Assembly (NCBI RefSeq): GCF_018614205.1
Contig: NZ_JAGGOS010000108.1
Coordinates: 1-37,303 of the forward strand
Source: Streptomyces sp. ISL-36
GTDB taxonomy: Bacteria > Actinomycetota > Actinomycetes > Streptomycetales > Streptomycetaceae
Length of the DNA stretch: 37,303 bases
Direction: 5' to 3'
Positions 1-8,499 of this stretch are shown piece by piece (position 1 is the first letter of the stretch; every line of letters starts with the position of its first letter). The notes beneath the pieces were generated by a model. That model made no database searches. It was not told the origin of the DNA and saw nothing but the letters and a program-made list of their open reading frames with translations. Made by a program: the position numbers and the translations under genes.

Positions 1-2148
1 CCAACCTCACAGGGCAATACAACTAGGGCCGGAGCGCGGGTCGGTGTCGGTACATACTTCCGCTATGACGGGGAGACCGTCGAGGTGGTCGAGATGGCCG
101 CCACCACGGCCGGCAACGAGGTCGTCCTCAAGGACCGCCACGGCAGGCTCCTGCGTCTGTCCTTGCGGGAACTGCTCTTCTCCGGCCGGGCCACCCTCAT
201 CCCCGAGGGGCCGGGATCGTCCTCGGACGACGCCGAGGAGATCGCCTCGGTGGTCCTGGGGCAGTTGGATGAGGAAGACAGACGGCAGATCCTGGAGCGG
301 GCCGAGCACATTCGGGAACTCCTCACGGGATATCGGTCCGGCAGCACCGAACTTGCGCGTGAGGGCGAACCGCGAGCTCCGTACACGCCGACGCTGTCGC
401 TGGACGCACGCTATGCGGCGAAAGCTGCTGAACTCGGAGTCACCGATCGCACCATTCGACGGTGGGTCGCCGACTATCGCCGGCACGGTGAGGCCGGCCT
501 GGCCCAGCGGACAAGTCCCCAGGCACGGCCCTTCGGCAGGGCCGACGATCGATGGGTGGAGACCGCGCTGGAAGTCATGGTCGAGCACACCGGAGAGTCG
601 AAGCCATCACGCAAGATGGTCATCGAGCGGACTCAGGCCCGGGTGATTGCGCGGTTCGGTCCTGACGTCGTACCGCAGCCCAGCCAAGCCACGGCCTACC
701 GGGTGCTCACGGAGCTGGAGCGGCGACACCCGCTGTTCCGGCTGAGTACGAAGCGGAACCGGGAGATCGCCGCGCGGCCGGAGGGTCCGTACGGCAAGCT
801 GCGGCCGACGCGTCCGGGCGAGTATCTGCTGATGGACTCCACCCGCCTGGACGTCTTCGCGTTCGACCCGATGACGCTGAAGTGGGTTCAGGCCGAGTTG
901 AGTGTCGGGATGGACTGGTACTCCCGCTGCATCACGGGGATCCGGCTCACGCCGGTCTCGACGAAGGCGGTGGATGTCAGTGCGGTGCTGTTCCAGTCGT
1001 TTCGGCCGAGGCCGGCGGGGCGGGACTGGCCGCGGCACGCGGTCTGGCCCGAGCACGGCATCCCCCGCACCGTCCTGGTCGACGTCGAAGGCGCTACCGG
1101 ACCGGGGCTGGCCTCGCCGCCTTTAGTCCCCGAGACGCTGGTCGTCGACCACGGCAAGGTCTACGTCTCGGAGCATCTGACAAGCGTCTGCCGACGGATG
1201 GGCATCTCCATCCAGCCGGCCCGTCTGCGGACGGGCCGCGACAAGGGGCCGGTCGAGCGCTACTTCCGGACCCTGAGGGAGGGGCTGCTGCAGGTGCTGC
1301 CCGGCTACAAGGGGCCCGACATCCACTCGCGGGGCGAGCGCCCGGAGGACGACGCGTTCTTCTTCCTCGACGAACTTGAGGCGATCATCCGGGAGTGGAC
1401 CGCGACGGTCTATCACTGCAGGCCGCACTCGGTCCTGGTCGATCCGGGCCTGCCGGGGCTGCGGATGTCTCCGGCGAAGATGTTCGAGCACGGCATGGCG
1501 CGGGCGGGCTACATCGAAGCACCCCGTGACCGGGACCTGGCCTTCGAGTTCTTGCAGACGAAGTGGCGCACGGTCCAGCACTACGGGGTCGAGATCGGCC
1601 GCCGCCGCTACAGCGGCCCCGGACTGCCCGAGCCGGGCGTCCGCAGCCCCTACGACAGTCCGGTCAAGAACGGCTGGCCCTTCCAGGTGGACCCCGACGA
1701 CATCACTCGGATCTACTTCCGCGATCCGGCTACTCGCGCCTGGCACACGCTGCTCTGGGAGCACGCGCCGTCGGCCGAGATGCCGCTGAGCGAGGACGCG
1801 CTGATGTTTGCCCGCCAACTGGCTGCCTCGAAGTATCGCTTTCCTGATGACCGGCTCGCCGTCGCTGATTTGTTGGAGCGGTGGAATCTTGGCCTCGGCA
1901 CCACGATCGCCGAGCGGCGCATGGCCCTGCGGCTCTCGCGTGAGCAGGCCGCTATCGAGCTTCCGGTGAGTGAGGCGGAGACGGTCGTCTCGCTTCCCTC
2001 CGTACGCAAGGCCCTCGGTCAGGACGAACAGACCGCGGAACTGCGGGAGCCCGACGGGGTGGCGGAGGCGGGGGACGATGACGAGGCTGATCTGGAGGAC
2101 CTCGCCGGGGAGAGCGACTTCTACGCCGATGCCCTGGAGGACGTGTGA
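1..2148 (+). CDS. tnsB: TnsB/TniA-like DDE transposase, 5' partial
   Basis: Rve/Mu-type transposase that would bind the transposon ends and carry out strand transfer. The frame is open to base 1 with no ATG, GTG or TTG before the GTG at 85, and the upstream residues (GTYFRYDGETVEVVEMA) resemble the family's N-terminal domain, so the true start is probably off the window. Counting from the codon at 85, an HTH (AAELGVTDRTIRRWVADYRR) lies near residues 109-138. The catalytic triad is visible as D251 (LLMDSTRLD), D355 (VVDHGKVYV) and E391 (GPVERYF); 35 residues separate D355 and E391, as expected for DD(35)E. A very acidic C-terminal tail fits a TnsC-contacting tail (inference). One TTA leucine codon, rare in Streptomyces, lies at 1123-1125. 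The stop overlaps the next GTG (GTGA). Confidence 0.9.
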   Translation, partial: PTSQGNTTRAGARVGVGTYFRYDGETVEVVEMAATTAGNEVVLKDRHGRLLRLSLRELLFSGRATLIPEGPGSSSDDAEEIASVVLGQLDEEDRRQILERAEHIRELLTGYRSGSTELAREGEPRAPYTPTLSLDARYAAKAAELGVTDRTIRRWVADYRRHGEAGLAQRTSPQARPFGRADDRWVETALEVMVEHTGESKPSRKMVIERTQARVIARFGPDVVPQPSQATAYRVLTELERRHPLFRLSTKRNREIAARPEGPYGKLRPTRPGEYLLMDSTRLDVFAFDPMTLKWVQAELSVGMDWYSRCITGIRLTPVSTKAVDVSAVLFQSFRPRPAGRDWPRHAVWPEHGIPRTVLVDVEGATGPGLASPPLVPETLVVDHGKVYVSEHLTSVCRRMGISIQPARLRTGRDKGPVERYFRTLREGLLQVLPGYKGPDIHSRGERPEDDAFFFLDELEAIIREWTATVYHCRPHSVLVDPGLPGLRMSPAKMFEHGMARAGYIEAPRDRDLAFEFLQTKWRTVQHYGVEIGRRRYSGPGLPEPGVRSPYDSPVKNGWPFQVDPDDITRIYFRDPATRAWHTLLWEHAPSAEMPLSEDALMFARQLAASKYRFPDDRLAVADLLERWNLGLGTTIAERRMALRLSREQAAIELPVSEAETVVSLPSVRKALGQDEQTAELREPDGVAEAGDDDEADLEDLAGESDFYADALEDV

Positions 2149-3263
2149 ACGGCGGCAGCGTTCTGCAGCCGGGCAGTCTTGCCTTGTCGCGGAAGGAGGA
2201 CTTCAAGGCGTTCGCCGAGAGCCCTCGCCGCAGCCGGCCTGACCTGCTGACCCGAAAGCAGCTGAAGTCCCTGGCAACGCAGGCGCGGGCGGACTACGAC
2301 CGTCAGCGCCGGCAGTGGCACGCGAACATCGGCCCGGTCAAGACGCCGCAACTGACAGAGCTCCACGAAGACCTATGGGACATCGTCGACAGCAACGAGC
2401 AGGACGGCGACAAGGCCAAGGGGGCGGTGGCCGTCGACGCGTTCCCGGGGTTGGGCAAGACGACCTCGGTGCTGGCCTTCGCCCGGGACTTCCACCAGCG
2501 GGAGATCGAGGAGTCGGGCGCGTTCACGAGCCAGGGGCACGAGCGGATCCCCGTCTGCCGGGTCGGGCTGACCGGGAACACCGGAATGAAGGATCTCAAC
2601 CGGGCCATGCTGGAGTTCTTCGGCCACCCCGGACAGATGCGGGGCACCACCGCCCAGTTCGGACGGCGGGTGCTGGACTGCGTGCTGTCCTGTGATGTCC
2701 GCCTGGTGGTTCTGGACGATCTGCACTTTTTGAAATGGGGGCAGAAGAGCGGCATCGAGGTGAGCAACCACCTGAAGTGGATCGCCAACGAGTTCCCGGT
2801 GACGTTGCTGATGGTGGGGGTCGAGCTCGCGAAGAAGGGCCTGTTCGGCGAAGGCACGAACGGGCGCGACACCGCTCTGGCCCAGACCGGCCGCCGCACC
2901 ACCCGCCTCGGACTTCGCCCGTTCACCATCGATACGGAAGCCGGCCGTCGGGAATGGCGGCAGATGCTGCTGGCCCTCGAACAGCGCGTCGTGCTCACCG
3001 ACAAGCACCCCGGCATGCTCGCGGACGACCTGTCGGACTACCTCTTCGCCCGCAGCACCGGACACATCGGCTCGCTGATGACACTGATCAACCGCAGCTG
3101 CCAGCGGGCGGTCCGCACCGGCGCCGAACGTCTTGACCAGGAGCTCATGGACCGGGTGAAGAACGACGAGGCATCTGAGGCTGCCCGCCTCGAACTTCAG
3201 GCCGCGCTGGAGAAGAAACGGCTGACCAGCCGCCCGCGGCCCCGGATGCGACGACCCGCATGA
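2145..3263 (+). CDS. tnsC: TnsC/TniB-like AAA+ ATPase of the transposon
   Basis: ATPase of the TnsC/TniB/MuB group, which links target selection to the transposase. It is 372 aa. A Walker A-like motif (AFPGLGKTTS, Lys near residue 105) and a Walker B (VRLVVLDDLHFL, Asp near residues 191-192) are clear, followed by an ELAKKGLFGEGTNGRD segment and a helical C-terminal part typical of AAA+ proteins. It starts on a GTG overlapping the transposase stop and ends in an ATGA overlap with the next gene, so the three genes probably form one translationally coupled operon. Family membership rests on motifs plus position between a TnsB-like and a TniQ-like gene. Confidence 0.88.
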   Translation: MNGGSVLQPGSLALSRKEDFKAFAESPRRSRPDLLTRKQLKSLATQARADYDRQRRQWHANIGPVKTPQLTELHEDLWDIVDSNEQDGDKAKGAVAVDAFPGLGKTTSVLAFARDFHQREIEESGAFTSQGHERIPVCRVGLTGNTGMKDLNRAMLEFFGHPGQMRGTTAQFGRRVLDCVLSCDVRLVVLDDLHFLKWGQKSGIEVSNHLKWIANEFPVTLLMVGVELAKKGLFGEGTNGRDTALAQTGRRTTRLGLRPFTIDTEAGRREWRQMLLALEQRVVLTDKHPGMLADDLSDYLFARSTGHIGSLMTLINRSCQRAVRTGAERLDQELMDRVKNDEASEAARLELQAALEKKRLTSRPRPRMRRPA

Positions 3264-5914
3264 GAACGCCGGCCCGCACCTTGCCGATCCGGCTGCCTCC
3301 ACTGCCCGGCGAGGCCCTGGACTCATGGCTGGAGGCGATGGCCAGGCGGATGGACACCGCACTCGGTGATGTCCTGCTGCACTTCGGCTTCCCGGTTCGG
3401 CACCGGGCCGGAAACCAGTTCAGGGGCATCCCGGCAGACTGGACGATCGTCCTCGACGAGGAGCAGACCAATGCTGTCGCGCACGCCACCGGGACGTCCC
3501 CGGAGACAGTCACTGCCCTGACTCTGGCGCACTACGACGGACGGGCCCTCCACCTGAGTGCCGGGGGCCGGGCCGTGTCACGGCACGTCCTTTGGGGCCG
3601 CGGAGGGGGATCCCGGTTCTGTCCGGAGTGCCTTCTTGGCACTGGCGGGCGATGGCAATTGTCCTGGAGGCTCGGGTTCTCCTTCGCCTGCACCCGGCAC
3701 CGCAGGCTGCTGGCGGACTGCTGTCCGCACTGCGGGAGGGTGCCGCGGCAGCGGCCCCGTTCCGGCCGGTCCGTCCCTCGGTCTGAACTCTGCGGCGATC
3801 CACCGACCCGTCTCACCCGCCCGTTCTCGGCTGGCTGCGGCACCGATCTGACCCGCGCTTCGACACTTCTTCTGCCTCCTGGCCATCCGGTTCTCACGGC
3901 GCAGGACCGAGTGATGGAGATCATCGACGGGTCACCGGCTGCCTTCGGCCCCTACCGGACCTGTCCCCAGCCGGCACCGGCGGTGCTGGCGGACATCCGG
4001 GCCTTGGGCATCCGCGTCCTGAGCGACCTGCCCGCAGCCGTCCTACGAGAACAGATCCCGGCTGACATCGCAGAAGCTCACCTCAGCACCGATGCGGTCT
4101 CCCCGCACACCGGACAGGCCATGGAACGTCCGGGGTTCATGGCCCCGCCCCGAGCCGCGGACACGGCCGTCGCGGTCACCATGGCCCTGAGCATCCTGGA
4201 GCAACCAGGAATCCACCCAGCCGGCGAGGCCCTGCGGAGCCTGCTGGAAGCAGTACGCGAAGAACTCACGCAGATCTCGGCGACCAGCATCGACAACTGG
4301 GGCAGGGGCATCAGCCCGGTGCTGCAGTCCGTGCACCTGGCGGCCCTCGCCCCTTCCCTCCGCCCCAGCGAATACGTCCGCTACCGCATCACGATCGAGA
4401 CCCCCCGCCGGCCGACCCGGACCACTCGGGACATCGAGCAGCGAGCCAGGAAGATCCCCACGATGTTCTGGCCGCCCTGGACGATCCGCCTCGCACCACT
4501 TGAAGGAATCCATGCGCGGGCTCTGGCCCCCGTTCTCGCCGCCCTGCTGCTGATCCCCGACAGCCGCACATCCCTGGACCAAGCAGCCGGGCTGATCGGC
4601 GACGCCATCGACGGCACTGAGGTCTCACGCCTCCTCCAGGAACTCGACGACCTTCCGCAATGGCCGGACATTGCCACTGCCCTGGACCGGCTCGCGGACT
4701 ACCTCGATGCCTACAGCACCCCCATCGACTACGGCCGGCGCCGACTCCTCGACTACACCAGCCTGCTTCCTCATGACCGCTGGCTGGAGATCTGCCGCCG
4801 CACCGGAACACCACCGGGAACCGGACGGCGCGAACGCATCGCACGCAGCCAGCTCTTCCAACGTCTCAGCGGCCTGCCCGCCGAGTCTTTCCCCGACGAC
4901 CTGGGCGGGCTCGACAGCGCAGAGTTCCGGGCGACGTCCCTGCGGTTCACCGCGCTTCAGATCCCCGAACTCGTGCACGCCCTCCAGCAGGAAGCTCTCA
5001 CCTTCCTGGCCTCACACCACATCCACGACGAGCCCGTGACCTGGCAGCCGCCCGCCACCCTGCTGGCAGGGCTCTCCCTGCCCGGCCCCGACCCGGCGCG
5101 CGTCGACCTACCCCGCCTGCACCAGCTCGTCCGCAAACGCCAGCACCCCGTTCAGCACGCCGCCCAGGTTCTGGGCACGACCGTCGAGGCCATCCGGCAC
5201 GTCCTCGACGAACATCCAGCCCCCGCACCCCCGCTGACGAAGAGCACCGCCAGGGCCACCGGCCGCATCCGGCAACAGGCCCGGCAAGCCATTCCGACAG
5301 AGCGCTTCACCCGGCTCTACCTTGACGAGCACCGGTCCCTCCAGCAGATCGCCACCCTCACCGGCTTCTCCCGCAGAGTGCTGACCGACCTTGCCAGGGA
5401 GTACGGCATCCTGCTCCGCGAGGGCCCCAAGGACTACAAGCGCCGCGGCACCGTCGAACGGGCCTGGCTCATCGAGCAGTACGTCCATCGCCGCCGGACG
5501 CTGCCGGACCTCGCCCGAGAAGCTGGCATGAGCACCGCGAACATGGCCCGCTGGGCCAAGACCCACAACGTTCCGCTGCGACCACGCGGAGGATCCAGTC
5601 ATAGCCAAGTACTTCGGGCAATCGACCAGGCCAGCCGAGCACCAAGCATCCTCCGGCCGGCACTCGGCGGCCAGGGGGCCAGCGAACGGTTGAGCCGATT
5701 CGCGGCTGCATCTGCCTACCCCAGCCTCGGTGCCGCAGCGAGCGGCCTCGGCCTCAACACGTTCACCCTCGTCGCACAGATCAACCGGATCGAACGAGAA
5801 CTCGGTGGACCACTCCTGGTCCGGGCGGAACGCGGTAGGCCCATGACGCTCACTCCCCTGGGGAAGAAGGTGCTCAAGGCCATTCGAAAGATGCAGGACA
5901 ACACGATGCCCTGA
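3260..5914 (+). CDS. tniQ: Large TniQ/TnsD-like protein with multiple HTHs and C-terminal LysR-like domain
   Basis: Target-selection subunit candidate, 884 aa, much longer than the compact TniQ proteins of Tn5053 or CRISPR-associated transposons. The N-terminus (PIRLPPLPGEALDSWLEAMA) is a typical TniQ opening. Zinc-ligand pairs follow at C121-x2-C124, C144-x2-H147 and C155-x2-C158. The middle is long and helical and I do not recognise it. HTH-like segments occur near residues 629-655, 693-717 (IATLTGFSRRVLTDLAREYG) and 747-771 (LAREAGMSTANMARWAKTHN). The last part, about 822-873, reads like the winged helix of LysR regulators (LGLNTFTLVAQINRIEREL ... LTPLGKKVL). Such architecture suits sequence-specific attachment-site recognition as in TnsD (inference). 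The ATG overlaps the tnsC stop. Confidence 0.85.
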   Translation: MRTPARTLPIRLPPLPGEALDSWLEAMARRMDTALGDVLLHFGFPVRHRAGNQFRGIPADWTIVLDEEQTNAVAHATGTSPETVTALTLAHYDGRALHLSAGGRAVSRHVLWGRGGGSRFCPECLLGTGGRWQLSWRLGFSFACTRHRRLLADCCPHCGRVPRQRPRSGRSVPRSELCGDPPTRLTRPFSAGCGTDLTRASTLLLPPGHPVLTAQDRVMEIIDGSPAAFGPYRTCPQPAPAVLADIRALGIRVLSDLPAAVLREQIPADIAEAHLSTDAVSPHTGQAMERPGFMAPPRAADTAVAVTMALSILEQPGIHPAGEALRSLLEAVREELTQISATSIDNWGRGISPVLQSVHLAALAPSLRPSEYVRYRITIETPRRPTRTTRDIEQRARKIPTMFWPPWTIRLAPLEGIHARALAPVLAALLLIPDSRTSLDQAAGLIGDAIDGTEVSRLLQELDDLPQWPDIATALDRLADYLDAYSTPIDYGRRRLLDYTSLLPHDRWLEICRRTGTPPGTGRRERIARSQLFQRLSGLPAESFPDDLGGLDSAEFRATSLRFTALQIPELVHALQQEALTFLASHHIHDEPVTWQPPATLLAGLSLPGPDPARVDLPRLHQLVRKRQHPVQHAAQVLGTTVEAIRHVLDEHPAPAPPLTKSTARATGRIRQQARQAIPTERFTRLYLDEHRSLQQIATLTGFSRRVLTDLAREYGILLREGPKDYKRRGTVERAWLIEQYVHRRRTLPDLAREAGMSTANMARWAKTHNVPLRPRGGSSHSQVLRAIDQASRAPSILRPALGGQGASERLSRFAAASAYPSLGAAASGLGLNTFTLVAQINRIERELGGPLLVRAERGRPMTLTPLGKKVLKAIRKMQDNTMP

Positions 5915-5926
5915 GACGCGGCATGA

Positions 5927-6328
5927 TCATTCCGGGTCGGTAATGCGTCGAAACACCCCGTCGAACTCGCCGGATGCCACCAGCCCGGCAATCACGCGCA
6001 CCATGCTGCCGACGCCGGGATTCCGCACGATCAGCCCGTCCGCGCAGAAGAAGCACTGCCCGGAGACCGCCTCTCCGCTCGCCTCCCAGCTCCGCATGAG
6101 CCGATCCACCTCGGCGAGAGTGAAGATCGTGGAACTCCAGCGCGACCCGTCGGCAAGATGAACCTCGGCATCGACGTTGCAGACCTCTTCGATCGCCTCG
6201 TCCGGTTCCACGAGGAAGAGCACCTGGAAGCTGGCGGCCCGAACCCGGTAGTAGGGAGCCTCCCAGTCGGCATCAGAAGCCCGACCCTCGGACGCCGGGC
6301 CCGCCTGTTGCGGCATCGACGCCGTCAC
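5927..6328 (-). CDS. Unrecognised 133-aa protein, island cargo
   Basis: No family recognised. It starts at GTG 6328, which overlaps the TGA of the gene upstream on the same strand (GTGA), so the pair is probably translationally coupled. The protein is soluble and mildly acidic, with no signal peptide or membrane segment. It contains a short Cys pair (GQCFFCADGLIVRNPGVGS) near residues 91-95, and the core (FQVLFLVEPDEAIEEVCNVDAEVHLADGS) looks like alternating beta strands. It runs towards tniQ, 12 bp away, convergently. It could be transposon cargo or the edge of neighbouring accessory DNA. The coding call rests on good Streptomyces codon bias and the overlap with its neighbour. Confidence 0.68.
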   Translation of the reverse strand: MTASMPQQAGPASEGRASDADWEAPYYRVRAASFQVLFLVEPDEAIEEVCNVDAEVHLADGSRWSSTIFTLAEVDRLMRSWEASGEAVSGQCFFCADGLIVRNPGVGSMVRVIAGLVASGEFDGVFRRITDPE

Positions 6329-6723
6329 TGAAGCTCCTCACCCGGCGGTATGAAGGCGTCGGCGCTGTCGGCGTCCTCCACATGCCCCTGAGCATCGACT
6401 GTGATGGCAGTCGCCCGGCCCTGCGAAGTGATCAACCAGGCCAGCACCTGCTCCGTGAGAGGTGATCCACCCGGCCCTTCATCCGTCCAGTGTGCCTGCC
6501 ATCCCCCACCGGGTATCGCGGTGACCACCTGATCGGCCCGCTCCAAGTGGGAGAAGTCCACGTAGTCCGTGACCTGGCGCAGTGCCCCTCGCTGCGGGTC
6601 GACCACCAAGGCTGTCCCGGTTGTGGGATCCCATCCCTCCACGCGCACCATGCGACCGATCTCGGTCTCAGTGCCATTGAAGATGGCGGTCCATCCGGTC
6701 TGATTGAAGTATCGGAGTTGCAT
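6325..6723 (-). CDS. Unrecognised 132-aa protein, island cargo
   Basis: No family recognised with certainty. I chose ATG 6723 (MQLRYFNQTGWTAIFNG) because the residues upstream of it are low-complexity and unlikely to be coding; the ribosome site is weak. The sequence alternates beta strands and turns (IGRMVRVEGWDPTTGTALVVDPQRGALRQV), with Trp-containing motifs and an acidic C-terminus, and has no membrane segment. It forms a coupled pair with the downstream gene. Small beta-rich Streptomyces proteins of this kind sometimes sit in toxin-immunity or secretion-associated islands, but nothing in the sequence proves that here. Confidence 0.62.
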   Translation of the reverse strand: MQLRYFNQTGWTAIFNGTETEIGRMVRVEGWDPTTGTALVVDPQRGALRQVTDYVDFSHLERADQVVTAIPGGGWQAHWTDEGPGGSPLTEQVLAWLITSQGRATAITVDAQGHVEDADSADAFIPPGEELQ

Positions 6724-7048
6724 GGCGTCATGATCCCGGAGGTCCGGCGACCTGCTCGACCTCCGTGTCGTGGAAGCCGTGGTGATCAAGAAACCGGCAG
6801 GCTGGTGATACTGATGTCAAAGACCCGACGGACTGTGGAAGCGCACCCAGACATTCCTGTAGGGCTAACGGAGCTTGTGGCCAACCGGCGGGCAGCCGGG
6901 CCAGCGTTGCTGCCACAGATCCGTCAGAGGCACCCGCACATCTCCAGTCAGTGGAGCCGCGACTGGCTCCCCAAGCAGGGGAGGCCGCCGAGTAGGCGGG
7001 AGAGAGCGCGGTCAGTGGATTGCTGCTCTTCTATGCTGGTGCACACAT
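6724..7048. other. 325-bp stretch without a convincing gene
   Basis: This lies between two minus-strand hypothetical genes. A plus-strand frame opens at ATG 6814 (MSKTRRTVEAHPDIPV...) but runs on antisense into the next gene and has no clear ribosome site. It may be a gene remnant. I see no RNA gene, strong terminator or inverted repeat. The promoter of the 6325-6723 gene should lie here. Confidence 0.4.
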
Positions 7049-8299
7049 TCACTCGTTGGGGGACTCCGTTGCCAGCGGGATACCGCACCGCCAGCAGTCG
7101 TTCGCGTGGTCGTCCTGGCAGACGTAGCCGATGGCACCATCCACGCACCATTCGGCGGCCTCCTCGGACAGCAGGTCGGGCCCGGCAAGGAGCAGCCGAC
7201 GAAATTCCGTGGTGTCCGCAATGTCGGCCGGCCGGTTGGTGAACCACTCGTCGAACCAAGGCTTGTCCCGGTGTATGCGCCAGTGCGCATTCTCCCGGTC
7301 GTCGACAGCCGTAAGGAACCGATCGACGATGCGCCCCCAACTCGGTGCTCCGAACCAGCCGTTATCGGACGCACAGAAGGATTCGATCAGGGTTCGCAGG
7401 CCGAACTCCTTCTCGCGAAGGCAGAACCTTCGCCCCCATGAGATCGCGACCTGTGCCATCTCCGCGAGTTCTTCTCGCGGATCAACCTCGTGCGCCGGGT
7501 CGTCAGGGTTGTGGCAGGCCAGCCCGAGCTCGAGTACGGACTGCCCTGTCGGTAGAACCCGGGACGGGTTGACGATCGCGAGACCGAGACCGATCCAGTC
7601 GACATGGTCGAACGACAGCATCGAGCGCACGAGTCGGGTGGTTGCCGTGTTGATCCGCATCATTGTGCCGTCGTGGAGCGGACTCTTCCCGGCATGCCAG
7701 TTCTCGACGGGTGTGTTGCGCCACACGGCGAGCGTGATGCGGGTGGCAGCGAGCCACAGCAGGGCGTCGTCGTCGAGGTGCCCGAACCGCTTGGCACACT
7801 CCTGGGCGCCGTAGGTGATCAACTCTTCCGGTTTCGGCCACCTGTGGCTGTCGGGCCCTTCAGGCCCTTCAGGCGCGTACTCATAGTCGTCGGCGTACTC
7901 GTCGAGGACCGCACTCAACTCGGTTGCGCTGTAAGCCTCGCTGTACTCGGAGCTGTCCGGCTCCTCGACGGTGTACATGTCGTGGTCCCAGGAGACGTAC
8001 ACGTCGCCCCAGAGCACGACGTCGTCGCACTCGCTGGCGTTGTCCGTCACAACCGGCCTGATGGTGATCGGGGCAGTACGCCCGTCGGTTCGCTCGCCGT
8101 CCTTCTCGGCGGCCCATGCGGTGATGATCTCGAGTGGCTTCGGAAGGAGAGGGCCGACCTTGGTGATGCTGAAGGGTTCGTCGTCGTCATCGGTGTCGAA
8201 CCGGCTGTTGACGAACGCGACCGCCTCGGAGGGCGTGCTGACGATGGACTGGGTACCGCTCGCGTTGTCAACCACTCGCCACAACGGGCTGTTCTTCAC
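7049..8299 (-). CDS. Unrecognised 416-aa acidic protein with C-terminal Cys cluster
   Basis: No family recognised. I chose GTG 8299 because a GGAGAG ribosome site sits 4 bases before it, giving an N-terminus VKNSPLWRVVDNASGTQSIV; an upstream in-frame ATG lacks this. The N-terminal third is very acidic (FDTDDDDEPF, EYADDYEYAPEGPEGPD). The remainder is alpha-helical with many Trp residues and resembles repeat or scaffold proteins of Streptomyces accessory regions. The last residues (CVDGAIGYVCQDDHANDCW then CG) contain four Cys in a pattern that could bind zinc. There is no signal peptide or membrane helix. It is divergently arranged with the gene at 8500. Confidence 0.68.
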   Translation of the reverse strand: MKNSPLWRVVDNASGTQSIVSTPSEAVAFVNSRFDTDDDDEPFSITKVGPLLPKPLEIITAWAAEKDGERTDGRTAPITIRPVVTDNASECDDVVLWGDVYVSWDHDMYTVEEPDSSEYSEAYSATELSAVLDEYADDYEYAPEGPEGPDSHRWPKPEELITYGAQECAKRFGHLDDDALLWLAATRITLAVWRNTPVENWHAGKSPLHDGTMMRINTATTRLVRSMLSFDHVDWIGLGLAIVNPSRVLPTGQSVLELGLACHNPDDPAHEVDPREELAEMAQVAISWGRRFCLREKEFGLRTLIESFCASDNGWFGAPSWGRIVDRFLTAVDDRENAHWRIHRDKPWFDEWFTNRPADIADTTEFRRLLLAGPDLLSEEAAEWCVDGAIGYVCQDDHANDCWRCGIPLATESPNE

Positions 8300-8499
8300 G
8301 GTGCTCTCCGATCGCGGTGAGTGCACCCGGGGTGGGTGCGATGCGCCGGGTCGCTCGGCACTGACACCAACTTATGGGCTGATTAACCCATCCGTAGTCC
8401 CGAAGGTGCTTGTCGGCGATGACGTTCGGTACGTTCGCGTGCAACCTGCTTTTCGCGACCGCGGCGACACAGCAGAGTCCAACAGCGGAGGAGGCGAAG
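8300..8499. promoter_or_regulatory. Divergent promoter region with a small hairpin and palindrome
   Basis: A 200-bp gap between divergent genes. It holds a 6-bp perfect stem (GCACCC/GGGTGC, 8323-8339) and an imperfect palindrome around ATGGGCTGATTAACCCAT (about 8374-8391). Either could be an operator, but I recognise neither. A strong GGAGGAG ribosome site (about 8487-8493) precedes ATG 8500. Confidence 0.3.

Noticed and set aside
6814..7242. Plus-strand frame MSKTRRTVEAHPDIPV...
   Set aside because: No ribosome site, overlaps the 7049-8299 gene on the opposite strand, and no recognisable family; possibly a remnant.
7857..7875. Tandem CCCTTCAGG direct repeat
   Set aside because: It is only a two-copy repeat that codes EGPEGP within a gene; not a real repeat element.
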